From contig CAZEFW010000074.1 of the NCBI GenBank assembly GCA_964511535.1, positions 1 to 42,806 on the forward strand: 42,806 nt of DNA, given 5' to 3'. Origin of the DNA: CAZCFB01 sp964511535. GTDB taxonomy: Bacteria > Myxococcota_A > Polyangia > GCA-2747355 > CAZCFB01. Shown piece by piece: positions 7,505-17,211 of the stretch (its first letter is position 1; every line of letters starts with the position of its first letter). The position numbers and the translations under genes are program-made. The notes beneath the pieces were generated by a model. It was not told the origin of the DNA and made no database searches. It worked only from the letters and a program-made list of their open reading frames with translations.

Positions 7505-7972
7505 TCAGCGCTTCTTTCGGCGCGCTCTGGACCTGCGGGCGGCCCGGGCCTTCTCGGCCTCCTGGTGGTCCGCCATCGCCCTTCGGGCGTGGAGCCTGGT
7601 CTTTTCGTCCGGGTGATCCTTGTCCTGCTCCAGGTGCTCCATCCACCAGTCGTACTCCTGCTGACTCATCTGCTTCCTGGCCTGGACAGGGGTCAGGCGT
7701 GACAGGGTCTCCTCATCCTCCGAGCCAGTGACGTCGTAGTCGTAGTCGAGCCGGTACTTGTAGTGCATTCCGCACACCGGGCAGCGCTGGATAATGGTTT
7801 TGCGGCTGCCGTATTCTTCGTCCGGGTCGGGCACCAGGCGGCCGGCCGCCACGGGGAGGCCCCGGGTCTGTTCGGGCCAGCCGTGCTTGTAGAAGCTGGT
7901 CTGGACTTCGCCCAGCTCGCGACACACTTCGCACTCGGCGATGGGGCGGTACTTCCTCTTTATATTGCCCAT
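7505..7972 (-). CDS. Unknown zinc-ribbon-like protein with basic tail
   Basis: 155 aa. The two cysteine pairs CEVC and CPVC, about 50 residues apart, suggest a zinc ribbon. The middle is rich in acidic and Asp-Tyr residues (DYDYDVTGSEDEE), and the C-terminus is strongly basic (RAARRSRARRKKR). No signal peptide or membrane helix is seen. The start MGNIKRKYRP at 7970-7972 is preferred, with CAGGTG upstream as ribosome-binding site; an in-frame upstream start exists at 8053. It lies 81 nt downstream of the alpha-2-macroglobulin gene on the same strand. I do not recognise the family; nucleic-acid binding is a guess from the ribbon and tail. Confidence 0.6.
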   Translation of the reverse strand: MGNIKRKYRPIAECEVCRELGEVQTSFYKHGWPEQTRGLPVAAGRLVPDPDEEYGSRKTIIQRCPVCGMHYKYRLDYDYDVTGSEDEETLSRLTPVQARKQMSQQEYDWWMEHLEQDKDHPDEKTRLHARRAMADHQEAEKARAARRSRARRKKR

Positions 7973-8053
7973 GAGCACCTGATGGATGGAAGTTTGGGCG
8001 GAGGGGATCCCCCACGCTGTTGTCCAGCTGAGGTCCCGTATCCGGCGCCCCAC

Positions 8054-11000
8054 TCAGGGGGCGACGGTCACCTTGGCCGGGTCGTTCCAGGTCTTGTGCT
8101 CGTCGGTGTAGTACAGGTAGGCGCTGGAGGCCGGGCCGGTGTACTCGCCCGGCACTGTGGCCACGAGATCGATGGGCACCTTGCGCTCCTCGGACGGCTT
8201 GAGCTGGCGGAAGTAGAGGATCACCTCCCGCGCGCGGGTCTCGTAAAAGGCGATGAGCTTCTTGTCCCGAAGCTCCTTGAGCTGCCAGGTCTGGAAGGTG
8301 AGCCCGCCAGGCAGGCCGACGCGGGCCAGGGTCATGGGCTGGCCGTCCTTGGTCTTGTTCTTCACCACCGCGTCCATGCGCACGGTCTCGCCCATCTTCA
8401 CCGCGGACTTCTGCAGCGCGGTGGTCAGGGTGACCGTGGCCTTGTCGCTGGTGGCCGGCCGCGCCGAGCGGTAGGAGACCGCGATGCTGTAGGGCAGCTC
8501 GCCCTTGCCGGCGTAGGCCAGCGCGATGTCGTTCTTGCCCGAGGTGAGGTGCTGGCCCAGGTCCTTGAACAGGATCGGCTCGCGGCGGCCCGCGGCGAAG
8601 GCGAAGCTCTCCACCTCCTTGCCGTTGATCTTCACCGTCACCTTGCCGGGGAAGCGCATCTGCTTGGACGCCTTGACGTAGTACAGCAGCGCCTTGAGCC
8701 CGAGCACCGTGGCCTGGGTCGCGCCCCACTGGCCGTAGCCGCCGCGGTTCTCGTTGAGCCATTTGATGGCCCCGCGCACCTTGGCGCTCTGGCCGCCGGC
8801 CTTGATCATGGCCATGATGGCCAGGGCGGTGGTCTCGATGGTCAGGTTCTTGCCGCCGGAGCGGGTGATGCTGTGGCTGGCGCCGGTGAAGGCGCCGCTG
8901 CCGGCCTGCATGCCGGCCAGGCGGCGGGCCGCCGCCTTGCCCGCCCCGCGCAGGGCGGGCACGTTGAGCAGCGTGTTGGCAGTCAGGGCCAGCAGGTACG
9001 GGTCGCGGGTTGTGGCGGCCAGGCTCTTCTGGCCCTTGAGCTCCAGCGGCAGATCGGTGATGCCCGCCTCGGTGAGGCTGTACATGATGTAGGCCGTGGT
9101 CACCTCGGCCGAGGCGCGGCCGAAGCTGTCGAGGGCCTTGGCGTTGCGCTGGAAGCCGCCCTTGCCGTCGCGGCGCGCCTTGAGCCAGGCCACGGTGCGG
9201 CGGATCATCGCCTCGTCCACCGCGCCGTGCACCTCCTTCATGTCCACGAACTCCAGCAGGCCGTAGGCGGTGAGCGCCTCGTGGCCCGGGTGCCCGCCGA
9301 ACCACTCGTACCCCTTCTTCGGGCTCTCGTAGCCCACCAGCTTGCGGTACCCCTTGTCGAGCAGGCCCTTGCTGCGCTGGAGCAGCGCCACGTCGGAGAT
9401 GTCGTGCTCCTTGAGGTAGCGCATCACCATCACGTTGGGGTAGTTGGTGCTCGAGGCCTGCTCGAAGCAGCCGGACGGCTGGCGCAGCATGCCGTCGAGG
9501 CCGCTGATCATGCTGGAGACCGGCGACGGGTAGAGCCGCACGCTGGCGGTGACCGAGCCGGGGACCGCCTGGCCCAGGTCGAGGCTGTGCTTCGCGCCGG
9601 CGCCGGACACCTCGCCCGAGAAGGAGGCCTCCTGGGGGAAGCCCACCGGCACCACCGTCACCTCGCGGGTGAACTCGTCCTTCAGGTTGCCGGCGGTGGC
9701 CAGCACCTGGACCTTGCTCTTGCCGCGCTTGCCGGTGACCTGCACGTCGTAGAACAGGCTCTCGCCCTTGCCCGCGGGGAGCTTGAAGGTGCGCGCCGCC
9801 GCGGAGTCGCCCGCGGCCTCGAGCAGCTTGCCGAAGGCGGCCTTGACGGCCACCTCCAGCGGCTTGTCCGTCTCGTTGGTCAGGGTCAGCGGCAGCTTGA
9901 GCTTGTCGCCGGCGCTCACCTCGAGCGGCAGCTTGATGCTCATGGAGAAGGGCAGGCTCGACTTGAACACCTGCTCCTTGCGGCCCAGCAGCCCGGCGCC
10001 CGCCCCCTCGGCGAACACCCGAAACGAGGTGACCGCGTCGGAGAGGTAGAACGACACCGTGGCGGTGCCGTCCTTGCCCGTGGCCACGCGCGGCACCCAG
10101 TGGACGGTCTCGCGGAAGTCGGTGCGCGGGCCCTCTGCCGCGGCGGTGTAGATCGGCGCGGGGAACACGCGGACCTTGGCCCAGCCCACGCGGCGAGGGC
10201 GACGGCGCAGCAGCTCGGGCGCCTCCTCGTCCTCGGCCATGTCGGCCTTCTCACGCCCGGCCTGGGCCCAGTCCTTGTCCTGCTCGTTGGCCATGGCCTT
10301 GGCCTCCTTGGCGACCAGGCGATCCGCGGCCACCGCCGGCGCGGCCATCTGCTTGGCCGGTGCCGGGTCGTCCGCGGGCGCCTCCATGGGCGGCTCGGGA
10401 GCGGGCATGGGCCGGCGAGCGGCGCGTCTACGCGGCGCGGCCGGCTTGGGCTTGGGCCGCGGCTTGGCCTCGGCCTTGCCCATGGGCGGCGCGGCCGCTG
10501 GCTTCGCGGCCATCGGCTTGCGCGGGGCCTTCTTCTTCGCCTTCTCCGGGCCCGCGCCTGCGACCCGCTCCATGGCGGGGGCCATGAGATCTTCCACGCG
10601 CTGGCGCCGGCCGCCGCGCAGCACGTTGCGCAGCTTGCCGATGATGCCCACGCCGCCCTTGCCCGTGGCGGCGCCGCCCTCTCCCGATTCATGCAGCACG
10701 TTGGGGTCTGGCGGGTTGAGCACCGGCTGCCAGTTGAACTTGCGCCAGCCGCGGGTGCCCATGAGCATGTCCATGCCTCTCGCTGCCTTCTTCTCGGTCA
10801 GGTCGAACAGCACCTTCGGCTCCTCCACCTTGCCCGGGATCTCCTGCTCCAGGTACAGCCGGCTCAGCATGTGGCCGGTCTTGTCGTCGGCGAAAGAGAT
10901 CACCGTGTCGTCCACCACGGACAGGGCCAGCTCGGCAGGCACCGGCTTGCCGTCGGCGCCGGAGGTGGTGACCTTGAGGGTCACCTGCTCGCGCGGGGTG

Positions 11001-12508
11001 TAGGCCTTCTTGTGCGGCTCCACCTTCACCTTGAGCAGCGCCCGGCGGTTGCGGTAGACCAGCCGCTCGGCCAGCGGCTCATCGCCCTCGCCAAAGACGG
11101 TGACGCGCACCACGCCCTGGGCCTTGTTCACCTTCGGGTCCTTGTTGTTCAGGTAGACCACCGCGGGCTCGCCCTCGGGCACGCTCACCGTGGCTGTGTC
11201 GACGACGTTCTCGCGCAGCACGCCCACCACCGTCACGGTGCGGGCAGCGCTGCAGCGCACCGACACGCGCAGGGCGTCGGCCTGGCCGTCGAAGTCATCG
11301 TAGCTGTTGAGCACGCACCCCTCGTCCAGCGAGATGGGCAGGCTGAAGCGCTCGGTGACGCCCACCGGGCGGGTGACCACCGCGCGGTAGGACCGGCCGG
11401 TGGCCGGGATGAACGCGAAGCGCCCCCGGCCGTGGTGGTAGGAGCGGAACTTGGCCACCGCCACGCCGTGGTCGTCCTCGATGCGGCCCTCGATGTCGGC
11501 CGGCTTGCCGATCATGTTCTTGGCCTCGAAGTAGACCCGCGTCGGCACGCCGGCCACCAGCTGGCCCCCCTCGGGGAAGAAGGAGAGCTTGACCTTCTTG
11601 AGGATGATCGGGATCCGCTTGGAGACCGACTCGGTCACGCCGCTCTCGCTCACCAGCACCGTGAGCAGGCCATCGCCCAGCTCCATCTTCCTGGGCAGCT
11701 TGAACCTGATCACCGCGCCGCCCAGCTCGTTGGTCCGCACCTTGACCCGGGGCAGGTCGCGGTTGTCGATGCGCACGGCCGCCACCAGCGGGTGCTCCTT
11801 GAGCGGCTCGCCGGTGGGGCGCTTGACCTCGATGGTGGCGCTGACCTGGTCGCCGGCGCCGTACGCCTTGCGCAGGAACTCCAGCTTCTTCTTCACCCGG
11901 GGCGGCTCGTAGGTGCTGACGATGATGGGCCGCTCCTCCTTGTGGCCGTCGAAGGAGATGGCGCGCAGCTTGTACTCGCCCCCCTGAACGCCCTCCGGGA
12001 TGATGAAGTCGTTGTGGGCCACGCCCTGCTCCAGGCGCACCCGCTTGCGCAGCACCACCGCGCCCTTGGGGCTCACGAGCTGGTAGTGCAGGCCGGGGGT
12101 GTCGAGGTTGGCGTCCAGGGTGCGCGCGCGCAGGTCCCAGGAGCGGATCCAGATGGTCTCGCCCGGCTTGTACAGCGGCTTGTCCACCTGGATGTAGATC
12201 CGCTTGCCCGCGTGGCCGACGAAGTAGTTGTCGACCTTCTTGGCCAGGTCGGCGGCGCGGGCCTTGTCTCCGCCCTGCCGCTTGGAGGGACCAGGCGCGT
12301 CGGCAGCCTTCAACGGCGGCACGACCTTCTTCTCGCCCGGCTTGCCCGCTGCCTCATCGATCGGCGGCTTCGGCTTCTTCTTGACCACCTTGCTGGGCGG
12401 CGGCTTGGCCGCCCCCTTGTCCGGGGCCGCAGGTTTCTTCTTGTCGGCCGGGCACCCCCCCACCATCAATGAAATCGCACAGATCCATCCAGCGCGTCGT
12501 ACGGTCAT
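8054..12508 (-). CDS. Bacterial alpha-2-macroglobulin, thioester type, lipoprotein
   Basis: 1484 aa. A signal peptide ends in the lipobox VGGC (Cys19). The N-terminal half is a series of MG beta-sandwich domains (KRIYIQVDKPLYKPGETIWIR). A low-complexity Ala/Pro/Lys/Arg insert spans about residues 645-760 near the expected bait region. The A2M core follows (HWVPRVATGKDGTATVSFYL). The thioester motif is PSGCFEQASS (Cys1014, Gln1017), within an alpha-helical thioester domain, then a receptor-like C-terminal domain. These proteins trap proteases that reach the periplasm. The usual partner, penicillin-binding protein 1C, is not adjacent. It lies 79 nt downstream of a small membrane protein gene; a minus-strand TATATT (12541-12546) could be a -10 box. 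Confidence 0.93.
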   Translation of the reverse strand: MTVRRAGWICAISLMVGGCPADKKKPAAPDKGAAKPPPSKVVKKKPKPPIDEAAGKPGEKKVVPPLKAADAPGPSKRQGGDKARAADLAKKVDNYFVGHAGKRIYIQVDKPLYKPGETIWIRSWDLRARTLDANLDTPGLHYQLVSPKGAVVLRKRVRLEQGVAHNDFIIPEGVQGGEYKLRAISFDGHKEERPIIVSTYEPPRVKKKLEFLRKAYGAGDQVSATIEVKRPTGEPLKEHPLVAAVRIDNRDLPRVKVRTNELGGAVIRFKLPRKMELGDGLLTVLVSESGVTESVSKRIPIILKKVKLSFFPEGGQLVAGVPTRVYFEAKNMIGKPADIEGRIEDDHGVAVAKFRSYHHGRGRFAFIPATGRSYRAVVTRPVGVTERFSLPISLDEGCVLNSYDDFDGQADALRVSVRCSAARTVTVVGVLRENVVDTATVSVPEGEPAVVYLNNKDPKVNKAQGVVRVTVFGEGDEPLAERLVYRNRRALLKVKVEPHKKAYTPREQVTLKVTTSGADGKPVPAELALSVVDDTVISFADDKTGHMLSRLYLEQEIPGKVEEPKVLFDLTEKKAARGMDMLMGTRGWRKFNWQPVLNPPDPNVLHESGEGGAATGKGGVGIIGKLRNVLRGGRRQRVEDLMAPAMERVAGAGPEKAKKKAPRKPMAAKPAAAPPMGKAEAKPRPKPKPAAPRRRAARRPMPAPEPPMEAPADDPAPAKQMAAPAVAADRLVAKEAKAMANEQDKDWAQAGREKADMAEDEEAPELLRRRPRRVGWAKVRVFPAPIYTAAAEGPRTDFRETVHWVPRVATGKDGTATVSFYLSDAVTSFRVFAEGAGAGLLGRKEQVFKSSLPFSMSIKLPLEVSAGDKLKLPLTLTNETDKPLEVAVKAAFGKLLEAAGDSAAARTFKLPAGKGESLFYDVQVTGKRGKSKVQVLATAGNLKDEFTREVTVVPVGFPQEASFSGEVSGAGAKHSLDLGQAVPGSVTASVRLYPSPVSSMISGLDGMLRQPSGCFEQASSTNYPNVMVMRYLKEHDISDVALLQRSKGLLDKGYRKLVGYESPKKGYEWFGGHPGHEALTAYGLLEFVDMKEVHGAVDEAMIRRTVAWLKARRDGKGGFQRNAKALDSFGRASAEVTTAYIMYSLTEAGITDLPLELKGQKSLAATTRDPYLLALTANTLLNVPALRGAGKAAARRLAGMQAGSGAFTGASHSITRSGGKNLTIETTALAIMAMIKAGGQSAKVRGAIKWLNENRGGYGQWGATQATVLGLKALLYYVKASKQMRFPGKVTVKINGKEVESFAFAAGRREPILFKDLGQHLTSGKNDIALAYAGKGELPYSIAVSYRSARPATSDKATVTLTTALQKSAVKMGETVRMDAVVKNKTKDGQPMTLARVGLPGGLTFQTWQLKELRDKKLIAFYETRAREVILYFRQLKPSEERKVPIDLVATVPGEYTGPASSAYLYYTDEHKTWNDPAKVTVAP

Positions 12509-12587
12509 CCGATCCTCCTCGTTTACGGTGGACGCCTTCGAATATACGTTTGATGCGGGGGGACGGTCTATTCTTGGTTCAATCGGT

Positions 12588-12794
12588 TCAGCGCAGCGAG
12601 TAGACCACGATGGTGGCCACCAGGTTCAGTACCAGGCCCACTGTCAGGAAAAACGGCAACAGCTTGCGCCAGGTGGGCTGCACGAGCACGAACCAGGTGA
12701 CGATGCCGGCGCCCGCCGCGGCCATGGGCCACGGGCCCGGGAAGAGCCACGGTCCCCCGGCGCAGAGCAGGAACACCAGCAGGTCGAGGATCAC
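12588..12794 (-). CDS. Small two-helix membrane protein
   Basis: 68 aa, almost entirely hydrophobic, with two or three transmembrane segments (LLVFLLCAGGPWLF, AAGAGIVTWFVLVQP, FFLTVGLVLNLVATIVVYSL). It starts with GTG at 12792-12794, overlapping the stop of the PrpD-like gene in a GTGA junction that implies translational coupling. No family recognised. Confidence 0.6.
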   Translation of the reverse strand: MILDLLVFLLCAGGPWLFPGPWPMAAAGAGIVTWFVLVQPTWRKLLPFFLTVGLVLNLVATIVVYSLR

Positions 12795-14176
12795 GCGGCG
12801 AGCACCGCCATGAATGCCCGGGCGCTGCCGCCGGCGTCTCCCGAGAGGATCAGCTCACGCATGGCCTGCAGCTTATCATCCGCCACCACCCCCCGGCCCA
12901 GCGCCGTGACCTTGCCCCACAGCTCCTCGTCGGTCAGCGGGTTGCGCGGATCGCCCTTGGGGTAGTCGAGCTGGTTGTCCACGGTGCGGCCGTCGGTGGT
13001 CTGAATCTCCACCCGCACCCGCTGCAGGCCGGGGAACAGCGCCTCGATCTCCGCATCGGCCACCACCTTCACCTTGGGCAGCTGGGCGCGGATCACCGGG
13101 TCCATGATCCGGTCCTGGTCGAACTGCCGGGGCGTCACCTGGCGGTCCACCAGGGCGGCCGCCACCACGTAGGGCAGCGAGTGGTCCGCGGTCTCCTTGG
13201 AGCGCGGATCGTACTTGGACGGATCGGCCAGGATGTCAGCCGCCCGGGCCAGGGAGTGGATGGTCACCTGCTGGATGTCGTCCGGCTTCAGATCATGGGT
13301 CTGCACCAGGTCGAGCACCGCGGACAGGGGGGCGTGGGTCAGCGCCTCGGTGGGAAAGAACTTCATGCCGCAGCGCAGGATGCGCCACTGATCAGCGTCT
13401 CCCAAACCCTCGGTGAGGACGTCGAAGCGCCACTCGCTGTCAAACACATGGCTGAAGCCCTCCTTGCCGTCGAGCACATGCTCCGGGCCGGTGTACCCCT
13501 CGCGGGCCATAAGCGCGGCCAGCACGCCGGACTGGGTGGCCAGCGGGTCCACGGTGTTCTTCATCATGGTCAGCTTGCCGGCGGTGACCGAGCCGGTGGT
13601 GCAGTGCCGCGAGCCGCTGATCCCCATGGCGTGCTGCAGCTGATCCGCGTCCAGGCCCAGCACCTTGCCCGCTGCCGCGGCGGCGGCCACGGCGGTGAGG
13701 GTGGCGTGGTGCCAGCCCAGCTCGCGGATGCCGGGGAAAGAGATCTCGCACAGCCGCTGCTCCAGCTCGTAGGCCACCACGATGCCCACCAGCATGTCGG
13801 CCACCGTGGCGTCGGCCAGCTCGGCGGCGGCCATGGCGGCGGGGATGATGTCCGACGGGTGGCTCGGGTCCTGCTGCCAGTAGATGTCGTTGTAGTCCAT
13901 CACCCGGATCAACAGCGCGTTGAGCAGGGAGGCGGACAGGGCGTCCAGCTTCTGCCCCGTGACCAGGGCGGTGCACGGCCCATCGCCTGCCACCTGGTCC
14001 AGGGTCCGCTGCATCAGCGCCACGTCCTCCTGCTGCGAGCCGCCCAGGGCGCAGCCCACCGAGTCGAGCAGAAACCGCCGCGCTGCGGCCATCACCTCGT
14101 CCGGGATGTGGGACGGCTCGAGGCTCGCCACCCAGCGGGCGACGGTGGCGGTCACGGTCTCGGTTGCCTGGCTCAT
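12791..14176 (-). CDS. MmgE/PrpD-family protein (2-methylcitrate dehydratase-like)
   Basis: 461 aa. ATG at 14174-14176 with the strong ribosome-binding site AGGAGGAA. Family features are visible: FLLDSVGCALGGS near the N-terminus, NALLIRVMDYNDIYW, PSDIIPAAMAAAE, GISGSRHCTTGSVTAGKLTMMKN, and KFFPTEALTHAPLSAVLDL. Members include 2-methylcitrate dehydratase of the propionate-degrading methylcitrate cycle, cis-aconitate decarboxylase and iminodisuccinate epimerase. No methylcitrate synthase or lyase is nearby, so the substrate is unresolved. The frame is open upstream to 15454, antisense to the GH31 gene, but that extension is not a domain. Confidence 0.88.
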   Translation of the reverse strand: MSQATETVTATVARWVASLEPSHIPDEVMAAARRFLLDSVGCALGGSQQEDVALMQRTLDQVAGDGPCTALVTGQKLDALSASLLNALLIRVMDYNDIYWQQDPSHPSDIIPAAMAAAELADATVADMLVGIVVAYELEQRLCEISFPGIRELGWHHATLTAVAAAAAAGKVLGLDADQLQHAMGISGSRHCTTGSVTAGKLTMMKNTVDPLATQSGVLAALMAREGYTGPEHVLDGKEGFSHVFDSEWRFDVLTEGLGDADQWRILRCGMKFFPTEALTHAPLSAVLDLVQTHDLKPDDIQQVTIHSLARAADILADPSKYDPRSKETADHSLPYVVAAALVDRQVTPRQFDQDRIMDPVIRAQLPKVKVVADAEIEALFPGLQRVRVEIQTTDGRTVDNQLDYPKGDPRNPLTDEELWGKVTALGRGVVADDKLQAMRELILSGDAGGSARAFMAVLAA

Positions 14177-14193
14177 GGTTCCTCCTGATCGAC

Positions 14194-14223
14194 TTGGGGT
14201 GGATGCGGAGCAAAGGCTATCAT
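14194..14223 (+). promoter_or_regulatory. Candidate promoter of the GH31 gene
   Basis: TTGGGG (14194-14199) and TATCAT (14218-14223) are separated by 18 nt, about 38 nt before the ATG at 14261. The box reads GGCTATCAT, similar to boxes seen before other genes here. Confidence 0.35.
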
Positions 14224-14260
14224 CCCGCGGTCGCCCCGCAACCAGACAGGAGTTGATCCC

Positions 14261-16153
14261 ATGCGCCGCCCTCCCCTGACCCTGACCCTGGCCCTGGCCC
14301 TGGCCCTCGCCATGCCCTTCACCCTGGCCTGCAGCGATGACACCTCGCCCACCCTCGACGCCGCGATCCAGAACGACACCGGCGCCGCCGACGCGGCCAC
14401 CGCCGAGGCGGGCATCACCTGCCCCACCACCAAGGCCGCCGCCGTGCCGACCCCCAGGATCTACACCCCGCGCTGGGCCTTCGAGCCGTGGATCTCCAAG
14501 GACATCTCCACCGGCAAGGACAGCTACGACTTCGTCAACGGCTTCATCCAGCGTGACATCCCGGTGGGGGTGCTGGTCATCGACTCGCCGTGGGAGACCA
14601 ACTACAACACCTTCATCCCCAACGACAAGCGGTACCCCAAGTTCAAGCAGATGGTGGCCGACATGCACGCCAAGAAGGTCAAGGTGGTGATGTGGGTGAC
14701 CCAGATGATCAACTCCAAGAGCTTCGACCTGGAGACCGGCGGGGACACCTACGAAAACCCGTCGCCCAACTGGCCCGTGGCAGACAAGTGCGGCTTCATG
14801 GTCAACGGCGGGTTCGCCTACACCTGGTGGAAGGGGTTCGGCGGCGGCATCGACTTCTTCAACCCGGTGGCGCTGGAGTGGTGGCAGAAGCAGCAGGACC
14901 ATGTGCTCGACATGGGCATCGACGGCTGGAAGCTCGACTTCGGCGAGGAGTACATCGACCAGAAAAAGCCGATCAAGACCGCCAAGGGCGACGTGACCCA
15001 CCAGGCCTACAGCGAGGAGTACTACCGCTCCATGTGGGCCTACGGGGTCAAGAAGCGCGGCGCAGAGTTCCTCACCATGGTGCGAGGCTACGACAAGTCC
15101 TACACCTTCGACGGGCGCTTCTTCGCCAGGCCCGAGCACGCGCCGGTGGTGTGGGCCGGTGACAACCGCCGGGACTGGATCGGCCTGGCCGACGCTCTGG
15201 ACCACATGTTCCGCTCGGCGAAGAAGAACTACGTCGTGGTGGGCTCGGACGTGGGCGGCTACCTCGACTTCGACGACACCAACACGGCCAAGGCGGTGCC
15301 CTTCAGCCAGGATAACTTCGTCCGCTGGGTGGCCGTGGGCGGCATGTCGCCCTTCTTCCAGCTGCACGGCCGGGGCAACCTGACGCCCTGGACAGTCACG
15401 CCCAAGACCACAGAGACGGTGGCCATCTACCGGTACTGGTCGCACCTGCACCACGAGATGGTGCCGTTCTGGTACTCCCTGGCCCAGGAGGCGTACGCCA
15501 ACAAGACGAGCATCATCTTCCCGGTGGGCGCCGAGAAGGACTGGCCCGGTGACTACCGCTACACCGTGGGCCAGGCCCTGCTGGTGGCGCCGATCCTGGA
15601 CAAGACCGGCAAGCGCGACGTGCCGCTGCCCGCGGGGTCCCGCTGGTACGACTGGTGGAAGCCGGCCGACGCGGCCGTGGCAGGGGGTACCACCCTCAAG
15701 CAGTACGACGCCACCAACCAGCAGCGGATCCCGATCTTCGCGCGCGAGGGCGCCATCATCCCCGCGGAGGTGGAGGCCGACGTGGCGGGGCTGGGGACCA
15801 AGGCTTCAAAGGGGTACCTGACCCTGCTCATCTGGCCGTCCAAGACGCAGAGCAGCTTCACCCTGCACGACAAGGACAGCTCCAAGACCACCATCACCGC
15901 GGTCACCGCCAGCGGCGAGACCACCGTGACCATCAGCAAGGCCGCGGCGCCGGTGATCCTGCGGGTGCGCGCCGACGCTGCCCATGACTCGGTCACCCTG
16001 GACGGCAAGACCCAGACCACGCACCAGGACTACAAGGGCTTCCAGAACAAGTCCGACGGCTGGTACAGCGACACCCAGAGCAAGTGGACCTGGGTCAAGC
16101 TGCCCAAGAGCGCCAGCAAGCAGACGGTGGTGCTCAAAGTGTCCGGGGACTGA
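14261..16153 (+). CDS. GH31 glycoside hydrolase lipoprotein (alpha-glucosidase/xylosidase-like)
   Basis: 630 aa. A long Leu/Ala signal sequence ends at TLACSDD, a lipobox (Cys24), so it is exported and lipid-anchored. The GH31 barrel shows the nucleophile motif GIDGWKLDFGEE (Asp226) and the acid/base motif WAGDNRRDW (Asp301). SPFFQLHGRG and WYDWW follow, then C-terminal beta domains. GH31 enzymes release alpha-linked glucose, xylose or sulfoquinovose. The sulfoquinovosidase-specific substrate residues could not be judged, so specificity is open. AGGAG precedes the ATG. Its last 20 bp overlap the convergent hydrolase gene. Confidence 0.9.
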   Translation: MRRPPLTLTLALALALAMPFTLACSDDTSPTLDAAIQNDTGAADAATAEAGITCPTTKAAAVPTPRIYTPRWAFEPWISKDISTGKDSYDFVNGFIQRDIPVGVLVIDSPWETNYNTFIPNDKRYPKFKQMVADMHAKKVKVVMWVTQMINSKSFDLETGGDTYENPSPNWPVADKCGFMVNGGFAYTWWKGFGGGIDFFNPVALEWWQKQQDHVLDMGIDGWKLDFGEEYIDQKKPIKTAKGDVTHQAYSEEYYRSMWAYGVKKRGAEFLTMVRGYDKSYTFDGRFFARPEHAPVVWAGDNRRDWIGLADALDHMFRSAKKNYVVVGSDVGGYLDFDDTNTAKAVPFSQDNFVRWVAVGGMSPFFQLHGRGNLTPWTVTPKTTETVAIYRYWSHLHHEMVPFWYSLAQEAYANKTSIIFPVGAEKDWPGDYRYTVGQALLVAPILDKTGKRDVPLPAGSRWYDWWKPADAAVAGGTTLKQYDATNQQRIPIFAREGAIIPAEVEADVAGLGTKASKGYLTLLIWPSKTQSSFTLHDKDSSKTTITAVTASGETTVTISKAAAPVILRVRADAAHDSVTLDGKTQTTHQDYKGFQNKSDGWYSDTQSKWTWVKLPKSASKQTVVLKVSGD

Positions 16154-17201
16154 TCGGTCCCTGGCTCGGAGCCCGGGCGGCCGGCGCCACCGGCTTGAGG
16201 TGCCGGTCGAAGAAGGCGAGCACCTTCCGCATCCCTGCTTCGCTGCCGAACAGCCCGTACTCCACCTGCAGGGCCGGCAGGGCGAGGGTGGAAAGGTCGT
16301 TGATCTGGCCGCCGTGGGGGTGCAGGCCCGGCAGGTTCTCGTCAAGCAGCGTGCCCTCGTCCTCGGTGACGTTGTAGTAGCTGCCGTTGCAGTCCGTGAC
16401 ATAGGCGCGAAAGGGGAAGCCGAGGCGCACGGCCAGGTTGCCGGCCACGCCGCCGCCTGACTGGCCGATGAGGCCCACGCGGCCGCGGGCCACCGACGGG
16501 AGCTGCTCCAGGTAGCGCAGGCCGAGGACCATCTCGTAGACGCGGACGGTCATGAAGCTGTGCCCCTGGAGCAGCAAGCTGCGGGTCACGCGGTCCTCGA
16601 TCTCGTTGCCCTCGTTGGCCCTCATGTTCAGCACGAGGGCCACGTAGCCCCGCTCGGCAAAGTCTGCGCCGCGCCAGCGCTCGAGGTAGCGCTCGGCGGT
16701 GTCCGAGTGGCCGTGGACCACCACCACCGCCGGGAAGGGCCCCTCGCCCTTCGGGGTGAGCAGGATGCCCCGGAGCCTGCCGATGTACTCGTCATGGATG
16801 TAGACCATCTGCCGCAGGTGGTTGCCCACCTGGCGCACCTCGCCGCCGTAAGCGCACGGCTTGACCTGCGCCAGGCGCGGCATGAGGAATTCCATGTTCA
16901 GCTGCTGGAGGATTGTCCGGCGCAGGGCGTCCGCTTTCAGATCGGGGGCCGGCTCGCTGTAGCCGGAGCGGATCTTCTCCAGGCGGCGGTCGAGCTCCAC
17001 GGCGGTGATGGGGCGGGCGTTGTCCACCACCCGGGGGTGCTTCAGAAAGATGTTCAGATAGTCCGCTGCGCCGTCCTCGCCCATGTCCTGGCCGCTGGAT
17101 TCATTCCGGCCTTGCTGGTGGCCCACCAGGTAGCCCAGCCCGGCGGCGCCGGGTACCAACAGCAGGACGGCGATGATTGTGATGAGGCGGATCCTGGCCA
17201 T
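16134..17201 (-). CDS. Membrane-anchored alpha/beta hydrolase (acetyl xylan esterase/dienelactone hydrolase-like)
   Basis: 355 aa. One N-terminal transmembrane segment (LITIIAVLLLVPGAAGLGYLVG) holds the enzyme outside the membrane. The fold is shown by PFPAVVVVHGHSD (oxyanion region), the nucleophile elbow GLIGQSGGGVAGN and the late histidine FFDRHLKP. ATG 17199-17201 with ribosome-binding site AAGGGAG is preferred over upstream starts. A perfect palindrome lies 11 bp upstream. The 3' end overlaps the GH31 gene by 20 bp. An ester-hydrolase role in carbohydrate de-esterification is plausible from the neighbour, but the substrate is unknown. Confidence 0.8.
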   Translation of the reverse strand: MARIRLITIIAVLLLVPGAAGLGYLVGHQQGRNESSGQDMGEDGAADYLNIFLKHPRVVDNARPITAVELDRRLEKIRSGYSEPAPDLKADALRRTILQQLNMEFLMPRLAQVKPCAYGGEVRQVGNHLRQMVYIHDEYIGRLRGILLTPKGEGPFPAVVVVHGHSDTAERYLERWRGADFAERGYVALVLNMRANEGNEIEDRVTRSLLLQGHSFMTVRVYEMVLGLRYLEQLPSVARGRVGLIGQSGGGVAGNLAVRLGFPFRAYVTDCNGSYYNVTEDEGTLLDENLPGLHPHGGQINDLSTLALPALQVEYGLFGSEAGMRKVLAFFDRHLKPVAPAARAPSQGPISPRTL

Positions 17202-17211
17202 TCTCCCTTGT

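Noticed and set aside
7763..12472. 1569-codon frame opposite the macroglobulin gene
   Set aside because: GC-rich antisense shadow; its His/Arg/Gly/Leu-rich product matches nothing, while the other strand encodes clear motifs.
14177..15454. Upstream part of the PrpD-like frame as an N-terminal domain
   Set aside because: It is antisense to GH31; PrpD homology and a strong ribosome-binding site both start at 14176.
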